From positions 1 through 10,187 of the forward strand of contig CALBTA010000163.1 of the NCBI GenBank assembly GCA_937967755.1: a stretch of DNA of 10,187 nt, read 5' to 3'. This document shows positions 1-6,468 of the stretch, one piece after another. The stretch's first letter is position 1, and each line of letters begins with the position of its first letter. The notes under the pieces were generated by a model. The model did no database searches, was not told where the DNA came from, and saw only the letters and a program-made list of their open reading frames with translations. A program made the translations under genes and the position numbers. This DNA is from an uncultured Planctomycetaceae bacterium. Lineage in GTDB: Bacteria; Planctomycetota; Planctomycetia; Pirellulales; Pirellulaceae.

Positions 1-185
1 TGGGCGACCATGGGGACTGGCCCTTTCATAGTGGCCGGCTGGTCTTCCGCAATCGGTTCATCGAAGACGGTTAACTTGGCCCATTCCGTCGGGTCGGCTG
101 GCGACAACGTGGCAACGGCAGCCCAAGCTACCACGGCCAGCGCGGCGGCGGAGATTCCCAGCAAGTAGTTCGTCCGTAAAAGCAT
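1..185 (-). CDS. Membrane-anchored protein of unknown function, N-terminal part only
   Basis: The frame is open from an ATG at 185 down to the left edge, giving 61 codons with no stop. It begins MLLRTNYLLGISAAALAVVA, a short basic start followed by a hydrophobic stretch to about residue 27. It then turns polar and acidic (DPTEWAKLTVFDEPIAEDQ). This is the shape of an uncleaved signal anchor or a signal peptide, so the rest of the protein is probably outside the cytoplasmic membrane. A purine-rich AGGCGA lies about 8 nt before the ATG. The gene follows the TPR lipoprotein on the same strand after a 69-nt gap and may be cotranscribed with it. I do not recognise the family, and the diagnostic part is beyond the window. 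Reading-frame shape and the transition from hydrophobic to charged residues support a real gene. Confidence 0.6.
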   Translation of the reverse strand, partial: MLLRTNYLLGISAAALAVVAWAAVATLSPADPTEWAKLTVFDEPIAEDQPATMKGPVPMVA

Positions 186-226
186 TGAATTCGCCTGCTA
201 TCGTTGCCAGAGAGGTTGATTGAATT

Positions 227-241
227 CTCGAATGTTTCGAG
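227..241. other. Perfect 6-bp inverted repeat between two minus-strand genes
   Basis: CTCGAA and TTCGAG are separated by three bases, giving a tight hairpin in the 69-nt gap between the TPR lipoprotein and the left-edge gene. No run of T follows on the minus strand, so it is not a standard intrinsic terminator. It could weaken transcription into the downstream gene, protect an mRNA end, or be chance. Confidence 0.3.
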
Positions 242-254
242 CAGTTACAGCCGT

Positions 255-2084
255 CTACTCGCCGCGCCGCCCCCAAGGAATGAATCGCATTAATCCCTCT
301 GTTCGCTGCCGGGATACGTTGCGTGAAGTCGGTGCGTCGGTTGGTTCAATGGTTCGTGGAGCAGCAGACGGCGCAACGGTCTGTCCGTCGATGGTCCCGG
401 CAAGCGCCGCCGGTTCCACCCACCGCACTGGAGAATCCTCTCCCGCCGCTGTCAACATCGCCAGTTGGCTCTCGTGAGCAGCTCGGCGGGCGAGATCCTC
501 TTGCCCCAAGTAGGAGTGAACCTTTGCGAGGTTGCTCCAGGATTCGGTTTGCGGCACGACGCTAACGCTGTGAACCAGCATGTCGCGCGCTTGGGCGTAC
601 TGTCCGAAACGGGCGAGCATCACGCCCAGTTCGTTCGCCGCCTTGTAGTTCATCGGGTCGACCGATAGTGCCGCCTGGTGGTAGACCATCGCATGAGCAC
701 TAGCCCGGTCCGCGTCGGCACCAGTCTCCGCGGCTTCCAGCCGACCCAACCCATACAGGACTACGGATGAAGTCGCTTGCCCTCCGCCAGCCAGAGTCAA
801 TTGCTCTTGTGCGTTTGTATAATACTGCTGCAACGCGATGAGCGGTGTGATGCTTTCGGCGTCACGGTCCTTCAGCACAGGCGTCTGATGCGCCGCAATC
901 AGCTCCTTAAGGTCCAACTCGCCGGCCCTTGCCGTTTGTTCAAAATCGTTAGCCTCTTCCAGCGCTTTCATGCCGCGAGCCAACGCGCGACTGTGTTCGC
1001 GCGTACCGCAATCCATATCGAGCGCTTGGGTTACAATTCGCAGGGCCGCGTGCAATTCGTTGCGGGCTGAAAACACTGCGTGGCGCTGGGCCAAGTCGAA
1101 CGCCGCCCGAATCTTCGCTTCCGCTCGCCGGTTCACCGCCTGCATGGGGTTCGCACCCGGCCCCACGTGCGCCTGCGGCGCTTCCGGCTCGGGTTGCGCT
1201 ACACTCGGAGCGGGCGCTGCCGGCTCGGCGGGGGTGATTGTCGTTTCGGCGTGATGAACATCTTGCGCCGCTTCCTGTATGTTCGTTGCAACCGCAGGCA
1301 AGCGTCGCAATGTGTCGATGTTATCCTGCACGAACTGCTCGCGTGAAACTTCGTCTTCAATTTGGCTGGGCTGCGCAGTTGGCCACGGTTGGAAGTTCTG
1401 AACTGGCTCTTGTTCCACTTCCGCAACGAACGGGTTGGCCTGCGGCTGAGCGGGGACAATGGCCGGTTCGGCTGGCTGGTTGCTCCAAATCGAATTCGTG
1501 TTTCCCATCGGCGCTGTGGATGAGATCAGATCATCCTCAGGTTTAACCGTGACGGGTTCAACGGCAGCATTGGGTACGCTTGCAGGAGCAGTTTCGCTAT
1601 TCGGCGGGAGCGATACTTGGTCACTCGAAACAGCCGGCAGACGGACGAGTTGCGGCATCGATTCGCCCACTTCGATCGACAACTCAGCCGGGAAAGCGCC
1701 ACTCCGTTGGGTTCCTGCCAATGCATCTTCCATTTCCGGCTCAATGCTCGGCAATCTGTGCAAGGCATCCATGTCGCGCTGCACTTTCGGGCTGGCTGCG
1801 GGCACTGGGATGTGGCCGAAGGGCGCCCGCGCCAAGCGTTTGGGCATTGGGAAATCATAAGTGGTAGGCGTCACGATGATAGGCGACGCCATCTGAGAGA
1901 CCGGGTAACGGTTAGATACTGCCTGCTCTGCTCCTTCGGCAAGACGCACGTCAGCCGTCGGTCGCGTTGCTTCTTGACGCGGTTCAACCCCGTTCTGCCC
2001 GCAGCCGATCAAGGCAGCCACGGCCAATGTCGGAGCAAGGCGGAGCGTGCGGAGCGATATTGTAACTAGCAGAGAGCAATCCAT
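255..2084 (-). CDS. TPR-containing lipoprotein with long proline-rich linker
   Basis: Predicted lipoprotein of 609 residues. I place the start at the ATG at 2084, 14 codons inside the longest frame (GTG at 2126). From there the protein has a signal sequence (MDCSLLVTISLRTLRLAPTL...) ending in the lipobox L25-I-G-C28, and an AGG lies about 9 nt upstream. Residues 30-310 are low-complexity, rich in Pro, Ala, Glu and Gln, and look like an extended spacer. Residues 312-466 are helical and Ala-rich (AEAKIRAAFDLAQRHAVFSA). Residues 463-541 contain TPR-like helices (KAANELGVMLARFGQYAQA; SNLAKVHSYLGQEDLARRA). The C-terminus is again Pro/Arg-rich. The helical part resembles a TPR family I recall from planctomycetes. 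TPR lipoproteins such as PilF/PilW and Tgl are pilotins for secretins, and the divergent neighbour is secretin-like, so a scaffold role at the envelope is a reasonable inference but not shown. The unrecognised gene at 1-185 follows on the same strand. Confidence 0.8.
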   Translation of the reverse strand: MDCSLLVTISLRTLRLAPTLAVAALIGCGQNGVEPRQEATRPTADVRLAEGAEQAVSNRYPVSQMASPIIVTPTTYDFPMPKRLARAPFGHIPVPAASPKVQRDMDALHRLPSIEPEMEDALAGTQRSGAFPAELSIEVGESMPQLVRLPAVSSDQVSLPPNSETAPASVPNAAVEPVTVKPEDDLISSTAPMGNTNSIWSNQPAEPAIVPAQPQANPFVAEVEQEPVQNFQPWPTAQPSQIEDEVSREQFVQDNIDTLRRLPAVATNIQEAAQDVHHAETTITPAEPAAPAPSVAQPEPEAPQAHVGPGANPMQAVNRRAEAKIRAAFDLAQRHAVFSARNELHAALRIVTQALDMDCGTREHSRALARGMKALEEANDFEQTARAGELDLKELIAAHQTPVLKDRDAESITPLIALQQYYTNAQEQLTLAGGGQATSSVVLYGLGRLEAAETGADADRASAHAMVYHQAALSVDPMNYKAANELGVMLARFGQYAQARDMLVHSVSVVPQTESWSNLAKVHSYLGQEDLARRAAHESQLAMLTAAGEDSPVRWVEPAALAGTIDGQTVAPSAAPRTIEPTDAPTSRNVSRQRTEGLMRFIPWGRRGE

Positions 2085-2353
2085 TTGCGATACCTGTCGT
2101 CCATGCAAGGCGGGAGCCGTCGGCACGCTCGGGGGAGAGCGTCCAACAGTTCTGCCATCGGCCCGATGCTGGCACGCTCCGAATCGAATTTGCCAGCAGT
2201 GGTCCCGGGAAGTTTTTTGGCCACCGAACAGCCGTCATAGCCGCACGGAACTGAACGGGCGGCGGCCGAACATTCGTCACAGCAGGCCTAGCCGATGGCC
2301 GTGGCAAGACCCACAACGGCGCAAATACCCGGCAATCCCGTCTGATTCGTTTG

Positions 2354-2383
2354 TTGACGTTTGCGGCAGCTCGACGATACAAT
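2354..2383 (+). promoter_or_regulatory. Sigma70-like promoter for the secretin-like gene
   Basis: TTGACG (2354-2359) and TACAAT (2378-2383) are separated by 18 nt. Each hexamer matches the consensus at 5 of 6 positions. Transcription would start near 2390, leaving a leader of about 130 nt before the ATG at 2520. It is the best promoter match I found in the window. Planctomycete housekeeping promoters are not well characterised, so similarity to the general bacterial consensus is the only support. Confidence 0.6.
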
Positions 2384-2450
2384 GCGTAAGGTCGTAAACG
2401 CTTCGGCGCGAGCGGCATGATGAAATCGGCGGGCCAATTCAGGGGTGAAT

Positions 2451-2483
2451 GCCCGTCGCGGCAAGGCCTTTCTGCCATCGGGC
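2451..2483 (+). other. Leader hairpin, possible RNA structure
   Basis: GCCCG (2451-2455) pairs with CGGGC (2479-2483), and inside it GGCA (2460-2463) pairs with TGCC (2473-2476), giving a two-step stem in the leader of the secretin-like mRNA. It ends 21 nt before the Shine-Dalgarno sequence. It matches no riboswitch or T-box that I can recognise, and a stem of this size is not rare in GC-rich DNA. Confidence 0.25.
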
Positions 2484-2504
2484 GCAGCGGTTCCTGCCAC
2501 CCTC

Positions 2505-2510
2505 AAGGAG
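2505..2510 (+). promoter_or_regulatory. Shine-Dalgarno site that sets the secretin-like start
   Basis: AAGGAG lies 9 nt before the ATG at 2520. This selects 2520 over the upstream in-frame ATG at 2445, whose extra 25 residues would bury the signal peptide. Confidence 0.8.
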
Positions 2511-2519
2511 CATACGAAC

Positions 2520-3653
2520 ATGCGTTTGACTCTTTTCTGCTTGCTTGTCGCAATCGCCGTGACCCTGTCGGCCACTGCGGAGACGTTCGCCCAATACTCA
2601 AAGCACATGGCACCCAGGTCGGGATTCGGAGGCGGCGGATTTGGCCACAGCGCGGCGGGACGCACCGCGTCTGCCCACCCCGGCTTGGGCAGGCCGAACA
2701 ACCTGAGCCTTGTTGTCGCACAAACTCAAGAGGGTCACGAAGGTGTGAGCGATTTGCTAGGCCAGCTTCGCCGCTTGCAAGATCAGCAGGTGAAACAAGA
2801 AGTGCGCTTCAACACGCTCAACGATAGTTTTTACGAACGGCAGGGCGTGAACTTCGGTTTCAACTTGCGCGGTTCCGATCCGGCGAGCGGCCGGGGCATC
2901 GTGGGGCTCGACCCCACCGGCCAGGCGACTCCCAACGGAGATTTGCAGTTCCGCCAAGGGAGCGCCGCATCCGCCGTGCCGCAGTTCGGAGGTTACGACC
3001 CGGCTGCCGATGCCACTTTTGGCTTCGCCAACCGCGGCAACGACGGTGACTTGTTGTTCAATTTTTTCAGCGGGCAGGGAAGCACCCGCAGCAGCGTCAC
3101 ACAGGCCCCCGTAATCGTGACTTCCAACGGGGCACAAGGTACAGTCAGCGATACTTCGCAAACGCCCTTCGTCACAGGCGTGATTCCGGTTGTGGGCGCT
3201 CCGTCGATGGCTGCGATCACCGGCTACCCTGTCGGTGGTTTAGTTCCACAGCAACAAAGCGTCGTGCAGCAACGGTTACAGCAACTGAAGTACGAGCGGA
3301 TGCGTCAAGCCACCCAGCGTTCAACTTCCCCGGCTGAACAAGGGCGTCAAGCGCGGGTCACGCATGGGCCGGCCGAGGGCGAGGGCAGCATTCGCCTGAG
3401 TGGCGGAAGTGGCAATGCCGGATCCAGTTCGGCTGATCGCGGCGACTTGAGCGTCGCCGAGATTCGGCGGCAACAACAATCGACGCGCAACGCCGACGAT
3501 TCGGAATTAGCTGCCTGGATCGAGCGCGCCCGCGGTGCCGAGGCGGCGGGCAAAGATGGCGTCGCAAAAATCTACTACAAGATGGCGGCCCGGCGGGCCG
3601 AAGGGGATCAGAAGCAACAACTCATCGAAAAGGTTCGACAGTTCGAGGACTAA
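2520..3653 (+). CDS. Exported secretin-like protein lacking the barrel domain
   Basis: Protein of 377 residues. The start is fixed by the AAGGAG site and by the signal peptide MRLTLFCLLVAIAVTLSATA, with probable cleavage after A20 or A24. Residues 61-116 (EGHEGVSDLLGQLRRLQDQQ, then QEVRF-NTLNDSFYERQGVNFGF) match, from memory, the segment leading into the secretin domain of planctomycete type II/III secretion-like proteins. Residues 196-226 (QAPVIVTSNGAQGTVSDTSQ, then TPFVTGVIPVVG) match the next conserved block of the same family. In those proteins this block continues into the beta-barrel. Here the sequence moves to a Gln/Ser/Gly-rich linker (240-325) and an amphipathic helical tail (326-377) with TPR-like spacing (GAEAAGKDGVAKIYYKMAAR). 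No secretin signature such as VPxLxxIPxxG is present. It is therefore unlikely to form an outer-membrane pore alone. It may be a periplasmic partner or a diverged paralogue. The divergent neighbour is a TPR lipoprotein. Confidence 0.72.
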   Translation: MRLTLFCLLVAIAVTLSATAETFAQYSKHMAPRSGFGGGGFGHSAAGRTASAHPGLGRPNNLSLVVAQTQEGHEGVSDLLGQLRRLQDQQVKQEVRFNTLNDSFYERQGVNFGFNLRGSDPASGRGIVGLDPTGQATPNGDLQFRQGSAASAVPQFGGYDPAADATFGFANRGNDGDLLFNFFSGQGSTRSSVTQAPVIVTSNGAQGTVSDTSQTPFVTGVIPVVGAPSMAAITGYPVGGLVPQQQSVVQQRLQQLKYERMRQATQRSTSPAEQGRQARVTHGPAEGEGSIRLSGGSGNAGSSSADRGDLSVAEIRRQQQSTRNADDSELAAWIERARGAEAAGKDGVAKIYYKMAARRAEGDQKQQLIEKVRQFED

Positions 3654-3683
3654 ACCTCGACGAGAAACTGTGCAAGTGCTACG

Positions 3684-3717
3684 GCCGCCGGCAAAACTGT
3701 CGGCGGCTTCTTTTATT
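3684..3717 (+). terminator. Rho-independent terminator after the secretin-like gene
   Basis: A 10-bp stem (GCCGCCGGCA with TGTCGGCGGC, one G-U pair) closes an AAAC loop and is followed by TTCTTTTATT. It begins 30 nt after the TAA stop at 3651-3653. Strong GC stem and T-rich tail in the plus direction make this a convincing intrinsic terminator. It separates the secretin-like gene from the next plus-strand pair. Confidence 0.85.
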
Positions 3718-3765
3718 CCTGCCCGGGCGGCGGGAGCCAACAACAATCGGAAGGAAAGACTCAAA

Positions 3766-4269
3766 ATGTCACAACGGGAGCGTTGGATTGTTTACCCTCT
3801 GTTGTTCTTCAGCTTCCTGCTCGCCAACAAAGATCACTGGCCATCGATGGAGACCAAAAGCAATTTCAATGTGGTCAGATGCAAGCAGTTGATTATTGAA
3901 GACAGCCAAAACCAACCGGCGATCGATCTGCGGGCCCAGCGTGCCGGCTCCAGTGAGGGTTCGGGCGTTGTTGTCGTCTACGGGGGAACGCCGGCGGTGG
4001 GAACTGCCAAGCCGGCGGCCGTTCGCCTTTACGTTTCCAACCAATCGGGTGCGACCCAAGGGATGGGCACGGTTGAAACCTACGGCCCGCTTGGCAGCAG
4101 AGCGACACAACTCGTAAGTGACAGTTCGGGCGGCACGTTCATCATGTACACGCCCGACGGCCGGCGAAAGCCGACGCTTCGGCTAACTCGGAACGGCTCA
4201 GAAGATCCGCGGCAGGCGCAACCCCGGCCTCCGGTCGTGCCGGAGCCGACCGACGCGGAAGCAGAATAG
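3766..4269 (+). CDS. Small single-span membrane protein, function unknown
   Basis: Protein of 167 residues. The ATG at 3766 is preceded by AAGGA about 10 nt upstream. An open frame extends back to 3535 but overlaps the previous gene and runs through its terminator. Residues 7-20 (WIVYPLLFFSFLLA) form one membrane segment, so the rest should lie outside the cytoplasm. Residues 38-145 are rich in short beta-strand-like runs with Gly and polar turns (KQLIIEDSQNQPAIDLRAQ; GSGVVVVYGG; GGTFIMYTPDGRRKPTLRL). The last 20 residues are Pro/Glu-rich. The opening MSQRERWIVYPLL resembles hypothetical proteins I recall from planctomycetes, for which I know no function. The CPBP protease gene begins 49 nt downstream with no terminator between, so the two are probably cotranscribed. 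I see no clear promoter of its own between 3717 and 3766. Confidence 0.75.
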   Translation: MSQRERWIVYPLLFFSFLLANKDHWPSMETKSNFNVVRCKQLIIEDSQNQPAIDLRAQRAGSSEGSGVVVVYGGTPAVGTAKPAAVRLYVSNQSGATQGMGTVETYGPLGSRATQLVSDSSGGTFIMYTPDGRRKPTLRLTRNGSEDPRQAQPRPPVVPEPTDAEAE

Positions 4270-4318
4270 AATCTCAGACCGTGGCGTCCGCTTCAAAAAC
4301 TCAAATCCGGAACACGCA

Positions 4319-5044
4319 TTGGCGAAGAAGAAAACCAAAGGTGAAAAGCGCAGCGGGTATTTCTTCGAATCCGCCCGACCGTTCCCTTCGTTGGTGTTCA
4401 TATTGCCGATGTTGCTCGCCCACGAAGGGGCGATTTTGGTGCTGGGAACCGGTGCGGTACACAACGGTGTTGCACTGTGGCTGCAAAACGTACTCAGCGG
4501 TATTGGCCTCGGTCAGTACTTGCTTCTTCCCGTTGTCACCTGTGCGATATTGATCGGGTGGCACTATGTTCAGAGGCACAAGTGGCGCTTTTCCCCTCGC
4601 CACTTGTTTCTCATGGCCGGTGAAGCAATTGCGTGGGCCTTGTTGCTGTGGGCAGTCTACCGGGGCTACGCCGGGCTTGTCGGAGTAGCTGAGAGCTCGC
4701 AGTTCCAAGTCGCCGAGTTGTTTGGTTACTTTGGGGCCGGCATCTACGAAGAACTGCTCTTCCGCGTGGCGATTCTATCCGGCATTGCCGCGATCATCAG
4801 CGCCGCGGGTGCCGACCGGCGTGCGAGTTTGGTGACGGCCATCCTCGTTTCAGCAGCCTTATTCGCCTGCGTCCACTACAGCCTGTTCATTCCCGGCGGC
4901 AGACCGTTCAGTTGGGCGGGGATCGCGTTCCACCTGTTGTGCGGTATCTACCTTGGCACGCTGTTCGTGTTTCGCGGATTCGGTATCACGGCGGCCGCGC
5001 ACGCTTTGTTTAACATCGCCGTCGTCGCTCTGCGTTTCGCGTAG
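4319..5044 (+). CDS. CPBP-family intramembrane protease (Abi/CAAX protease type)
   Basis: Integral membrane protein of 241 residues with several hydrophobic segments (about 22-42, 53-81, 95-119, 133-163, 170-190, 200-219, 221-240). It carries the three CPBP motifs in order: E144-E145-x3-R149 (EELLFR), F182-x3-H186 (FACVH), and H228-x3-N232 (HALFN). In this family the glutamates and histidines form the active site within the membrane. Members include eukaryotic Rce1 prenyl-protein proteases and many bacterial proteins with unknown substrates. The start is TTG at 4319: no ATG or GTG lies upstream in frame before the previous gene's end, GGAA lies 6 nt before it, and the Lys-rich N-terminus (AKKKTKGEKR) is a sensible cytoplasmic tail. 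Because the motifs are complete it should be active. Its cotranscribed neighbour, a small anchored protein with an extracytoplasmic tail, is a possible partner or substrate, which is speculation. Confidence 0.88.
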   Translation: MAKKKTKGEKRSGYFFESARPFPSLVFILPMLLAHEGAILVLGTGAVHNGVALWLQNVLSGIGLGQYLLLPVVTCAILIGWHYVQRHKWRFSPRHLFLMAGEAIAWALLLWAVYRGYAGLVGVAESSQFQVAELFGYFGAGIYEELLFRVAILSGIAAIISAAGADRRASLVTAILVSAALFACVHYSLFIPGGRPFSWAGIAFHLLCGIYLGTLFVFRGFGITAAAHALFNIAVVALRFA

Positions 5045-5068
5045 TTGTCCTATCCAGCAGGCCGGTCC

Positions 5069-5557
5069 TTATCTGCTTCCCGGTGCCTTCTCAATGGCTG
5101 CGATTTCGTGGTGATCGACCCAGATCACGCGGCAGGGGGCGCAGGAATCGATCACGGCGTTCCCCGGCCCGTAGTACGCGTGCGTTTCCATTGGGCGCTC
5201 GCACTTCGGGCAATGCAAGCGTCGGTCGAACTGTGCCCGATCGAGCGGAGGCGGCACAACGTCCGGGCTCCGGTAAGTTGCTCGCTTTTTCTGCACGATG
5301 AACGAGAAGGTTTCGCTATCGGAAAGCACGCCTCGGCACTGGTCACAAAAGACAACGCGGGCTCCGTCGATCGACGCGTGCTGCATGATCCCCGCACAAG
5401 CGGGGCAACTTTCGTCCGCGGGCTGGCCCAGCGGCTTGACCCCGTCGGCCGATTCGGCAAGTTCCTGCGGAAAATTGAGCGTCGCGCAGAATCCGCAGCG
5501 AAAGTGATTACGCCCCTCGATCAGCTCCAAAGGAGCGCCACAATTGTTGCAGTTCAT
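5069..5557 (-). CDS. Protein with three zinc ribbons (zf-TFIIB-like)
   Basis: Soluble 162-residue protein with three four-cysteine zinc-binding units: C3-x2-C6 with C21-x2-C24; C51-x2-C54 with C71-x2-C74; and C116-x2-C119 with C139-x2-C142. The second and third have the CPxC...M...CxxCxGxx shape of bacterial zf-TFIIB domains, the third with VIW in place of the usual GxW. No signal peptide or membrane segment is present, so it should be cytoplasmic. Bacterial proteins of this type have no well-defined role; protein or nucleic-acid binding is usual for zinc ribbons. The ATG is only 2 nt after the stop of the upstream gene (5560-6219) and has no Shine-Dalgarno site of its own, which suggests translation by reinitiation. 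It converges on the CPBP gene with 24 nt between stops and no hairpin terminator that I can see. Confidence 0.82.
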   Translation of the reverse strand: MNCNNCGAPLELIEGRNHFRCGFCATLNFPQELAESADGVKPLGQPADESCPACAGIMQHASIDGARVVFCDQCRGVLSDSETFSFIVQKKRATYRSPDVVPPPLDRAQFDRRLHCPKCERPMETHAYYGPGNAVIDSCAPCRVIWVDHHEIAAIEKAPGSR

Positions 5558-5559
5558 GA

Positions 5560-6219
5560 TTAGCGCGACGGTGGATCAAACGGATTGTAGTCGTCCGGAA
5601 GTTGCTCGCTGGCGGGCTGCGATTCGCGCTTCGAGCCTTGTTGCGAGATTCCCTTAAAGAACGCCCGCGAAACACTTTGCCAAATGCTCGTTGCGGGTTT
5701 CGGTGAATTCTCGCCTTCCTCTGGGGCCGGTTGCTGGGGGGCGTCGTTGTACGGATTGTGGATGCTCCGCGAAGGAACCTCGCGAACGTGGTAGATTTTA
5801 TCTTCTTCACGCACGGTATTGACATGCTGCGCTTCGACTTCTCGTAGCGTTGATCCCTGGTTACGATCCTCTTGTTCCACTTCGGCGATTGCTTGCTCAA
5901 AATGGGGGACAGGCGGCAGCGGCATGTTCATGGCAACTTGCGAGGCGGTCTTCGCATCGCGGTACCAGGTGAGCAGCGGCTCGACCTGTTCCAACTGCCG
6001 GCCGGCATCTTGCCATGCCGCCAGCGCGTTCTCGCCCGCTTCGCGGCGGCGGTCATACTCCGGCCGGTCGGTGCGAAACGTGTTGAAAACCTGAATGCGG
6101 AAGTAGCGAAATTCGCGCTTCACCTCGCGCTCAGCCTGGTCGACCGCGTTGGCATCCGCGCAAGCCGGCAAGGCGAAGTAGGCGATCGTCAGGGCAACGG
6201 CGATTGTCAATCGACTCAT
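5560..6219 (-). CDS. Exported protein of unknown function
   Basis: Protein of 219 residues. I choose the ATG at 6219 because GGGAG lies 8 nt upstream; an in-frame TTG five codons earlier overlaps that site. MSRLTIAVALTIAYFALPAC is a signal peptide. LPAC resembles a lipobox, but Pro at -2 is atypical, so cleavage by signal peptidase I after the ADA-type site near residue 23 is equally likely. Residues 28-135 are charged and helical (AEREVKREFRYFR; GENALAAWQDAGRQLEQVEP; HFEQAIAEVEQEDRN), consistent with a coiled coil or helical bundle. The C-terminal third is Pro/Ser/Gln-rich and probably disordered, ending in NPFDPPSR. I do not recognise the family. It is the first gene of a tight pair with the zinc-ribbon protein, and the two are very likely on one mRNA. 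Confidence 0.72.
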   Translation of the reverse strand: MSRLTIAVALTIAYFALPACADANAVDQAEREVKREFRYFRIQVFNTFRTDRPEYDRRREAGENALAAWQDAGRQLEQVEPLLTWYRDAKTASQVAMNMPLPPVPHFEQAIAEVEQEDRNQGSTLREVEAQHVNTVREEDKIYHVREVPSRSIHNPYNDAPQQPAPEEGENSPKPATSIWQSVSRAFFKGISQQGSKRESQPASEQLPDDYNPFDPPSR

Positions 6220-6468
6220 TTTCGAAACTCCCAAGTCAGTAGTTGGCGCTTTAGCCCAGTCCCGCGGTTCATGTAGATGGAAGGGCCAAAGTACACGCTC
6301 TTAGCGAAAACGTAGGTCACACGCGGGGTTAGTCAACGCGGACTGGGTTGTGTTGTTCCGGTTGAACCGATTGTTCTAGCAGGGCGCGCACGTCAGCCAG
6401 CCGTTAGAATCACTGAGGCACAAAGCCCTTCATCAGGAACCTCGCCTAGGCGGCCATCCGGACGATTT

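Larger units (their letters stand above)
2085..2519. other. Divergent intergenic region, 435 bp
   Basis: This separates the start codons of the TPR lipoprotein (minus) and the secretin-like gene (plus). It holds a clear plus-strand promoter at 2354-2383 and an untranslated leader of about 130 nt before the plus-strand start. A 12-mer TTCTGCCATCGG occurs at about 2150 and again at about 2470. I found no comparably convincing minus-strand promoter and no reading frame with a ribosome site or recognisable protein content. Frames that cross it (for example minus 1984-2478) overlap the lipoprotein start out of frame and have Arg/Pro/Ala-rich translations typical of noncoding frames. Confidence 0.6.

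Noticed and set aside
1984..2478. A 164-codon minus-strand frame across the divergent region
   Set aside because: It overlaps the lipoprotein signal peptide out of frame, has no ribosome site and an Arg/Pro/Ala-rich translation, and would run over the plus-strand promoter and leader.
3535..3765. N-terminal extension of the single-span protein back to 3535
   Set aside because: It overlaps the secretin-like gene, reads through a strong terminator and lacks a ribosome site; the ATG at 3766 has both a good site and the membrane segment right after it.
6308..6336. Possible minus-strand promoter TTGACT-N16-TACGTT ahead of the exported protein
   Set aside because: The -35 box is good but the -10 box matches only 3 of 6 positions, so I do not list it.
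6405..6410. TAGAAT as a -10 box for the VTT/uup pair
   Set aside because: The hexamer is good, but nothing like a -35 box sits 16-18 nt upstream; the nearest TTG-containing hexamers are too far away.
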